In this document: one piece after another, positions 62,860 through 64,000 of the stretch
Layout: every line of letters starts with the position of its first letter
Position numbering within the stretch: position 1 is the first letter of the stretch
The notes under the pieces: model-generated
Told to the model about the DNA's origin: nothing
What the model saw: only the letters and a program-made list of their open reading frames with translations
The model's database searches: none
Position numbers and translations under genes: made by a program
From: Hippopus hippopus
Taxonomy: Eukaryota > Mollusca > Bivalvia > Cardiida > Cardiidae
Direction: 5' to 3'
DNA length: 64,000 bases
NCBI GenBank assembly: GCA_946811185.2
Contig: OX328109.1
Span: 14,916,255-14,980,254, forward strand

Positions 62860-64000
62860 GTCACGTATTTTATTTCAAGGTATAGTTACCTATACATAAA
62901 AATGTTTTCAATCTATTTCTTTGAGTTTCCATAAGAATGAAATGAAAGCTTCCTTTGATTTTCTTCAGTATGAACCAGTGGTCGTACTGTAAACATTGTA
63001 GTAAAATATTGAAAAGGGTATTGTTACATTCAGCAGATTTATAACGTGGTCATATTTCTACAGGTACTAGCAAAACGCGATAATTGTGGCCTTTGTTTAC
63101 AAACACTGGATCAGTTCAAAACATTCAAATAGGGAATACCAGGGACGAAGCAGTTACTTATTGGTAATTTTGAACTCGAACGAACAAATAGCGCTGTGGT
63201 ACAGTGGTCATAGCAACTCGGCTACCACCCGTGCGGATCGAGTTAGAGTCACAGAAAAACTTTTTTTTCTTTTTAATCAAGCATTTTGTTTTTTAAGGTA
63301 AGTCAATGGTTACATTATTTTTTTTATATCATAGTGAATATTTGTACTTATGATCAGTAGTCTCATTCATATTTAATTGACATCACACGAGATTGCACGA
63401 TGATCCTTGTGAAATTTGGGAGAAATGAACCAAGACATTTCTTGCAAAGGAATTAATGCTAGAAATAGCTTAGTGTTTTAGACTTCTAAGATGACTATAG
63501 CCACAAATTTCTGGCTACCAGTTTTTTTCCTGTTTCAGGGCTTTGACAGTATAAAAATGTCTACTCACATTTCCCTACAGTTGGGAACTTAACCATCTCG
63601 GAAGCTCGACTAGACCAGGATTTAATTTGGAGCATTAGTGGAAAAAAACGGATTGAGAACTTTCCGTCCTGCCCAACTTCGCAGTCGCCACCTTATTGCA
63701 ATATGAGTGGAAAAGTTACTGCAGACTTGCGGTCTTGGTAGAATAAATATTTTTTTTTAAAATCAGACATTGCAGTTCAAGAAGCCTTTCAGCAGTGAAA
63801 ACTTGCGGTCAGCGACGAGGAAGCAACAGATACGGAACGTTAATAGGCTTGGGGTACCGATACGGCCAGTGAAAATGAAGAGATACGGATACTGCTGGTG
63901 AACGGAATGAGAGTTGCGCACTTATCATTGTATTGTTGTATCAATCATACAGAAATGTGTTTTAAAACAAGAAAAAATAAATAAATAAATAAATAAGATA
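62860..64000. other. No gene recognised; weak tRNA-like patch
   Basis: GCTGTGGTACAGTGGTCATA at about 63191 resembles a box A, and GGATCGAGTTAGAGTC is a poor box B; probably an old SINE head. The window ends in (AAAT)n. Confidence 0.4.

Overview
This window looks like nuclear DNA from a bivalve mollusc, most likely a dreissenid (zebra or quagga mussel). It is AT-rich and intron-rich, and packed with MITEs, tRNA-derived SINEs and tandem repeats. One palindromic repeat family can be read as [20 protein letters not shown], a string I recall from predicted Dreissena proteins; the genus is therefore recollection plus inference. Nothing bacterial or organellar was seen.

The only gene I can defend lies on the minus strand. 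It runs from a candidate ATG at 50648 to a stop at 2889-2891, about 48 kb, and has 19 coding exons. All exons join in phase across GT..AG introns into a predicted protein of 819 residues. It is a class V (fold type I) PLP-dependent aminotransferase or cysteine-desulfurase-like enzyme. The cofactor lysine is Lys310 in [10 protein letters not shown], encoded by exon 10. The last exon adds about 181 residues of polar, probably disordered tail. The substrate cannot be read from sequence.

Layout by coordinate: 1-2888 is downstream repeat sequence; 2889-3432 is the last exon; 3433-50465 holds introns and the other internal exons; 50466-50648 is the first coding exon. From 50.8 to 64 kb no exon was recognised, only repeats: a cut/paste-type 520-bp element, two satellite-like arrays (53.9-56.3 kb), a foldback element (59.3-60.0 kb), a decayed Tc1/mariner transposase (61.1-61.7 kb) and a three-unit tandem repeat (62.6-62.9 kb).

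The introns carry several compact transposon families. Family A is a roughly 230-bp MITE with TTAA/CCCTTTACC ends and a near-perfect central hairpin, with over 35 full or partial copies, and is piggyBac-like. Family C is about 260 bp with GAGCCATGCTCTG ends. Family D is about 270 bp with two internal hairpins. Family E is about 520 bp and palindromic. Family G is palindromic and includes a CCAAT-like segment. Family H has TTAACCCTTAGGCTGCTAAG ends. There are also at least two tRNA-derived SINE types. Insertions are frequently nested, and an unusual number of element ends sit within about 30 nt of a splice junction.
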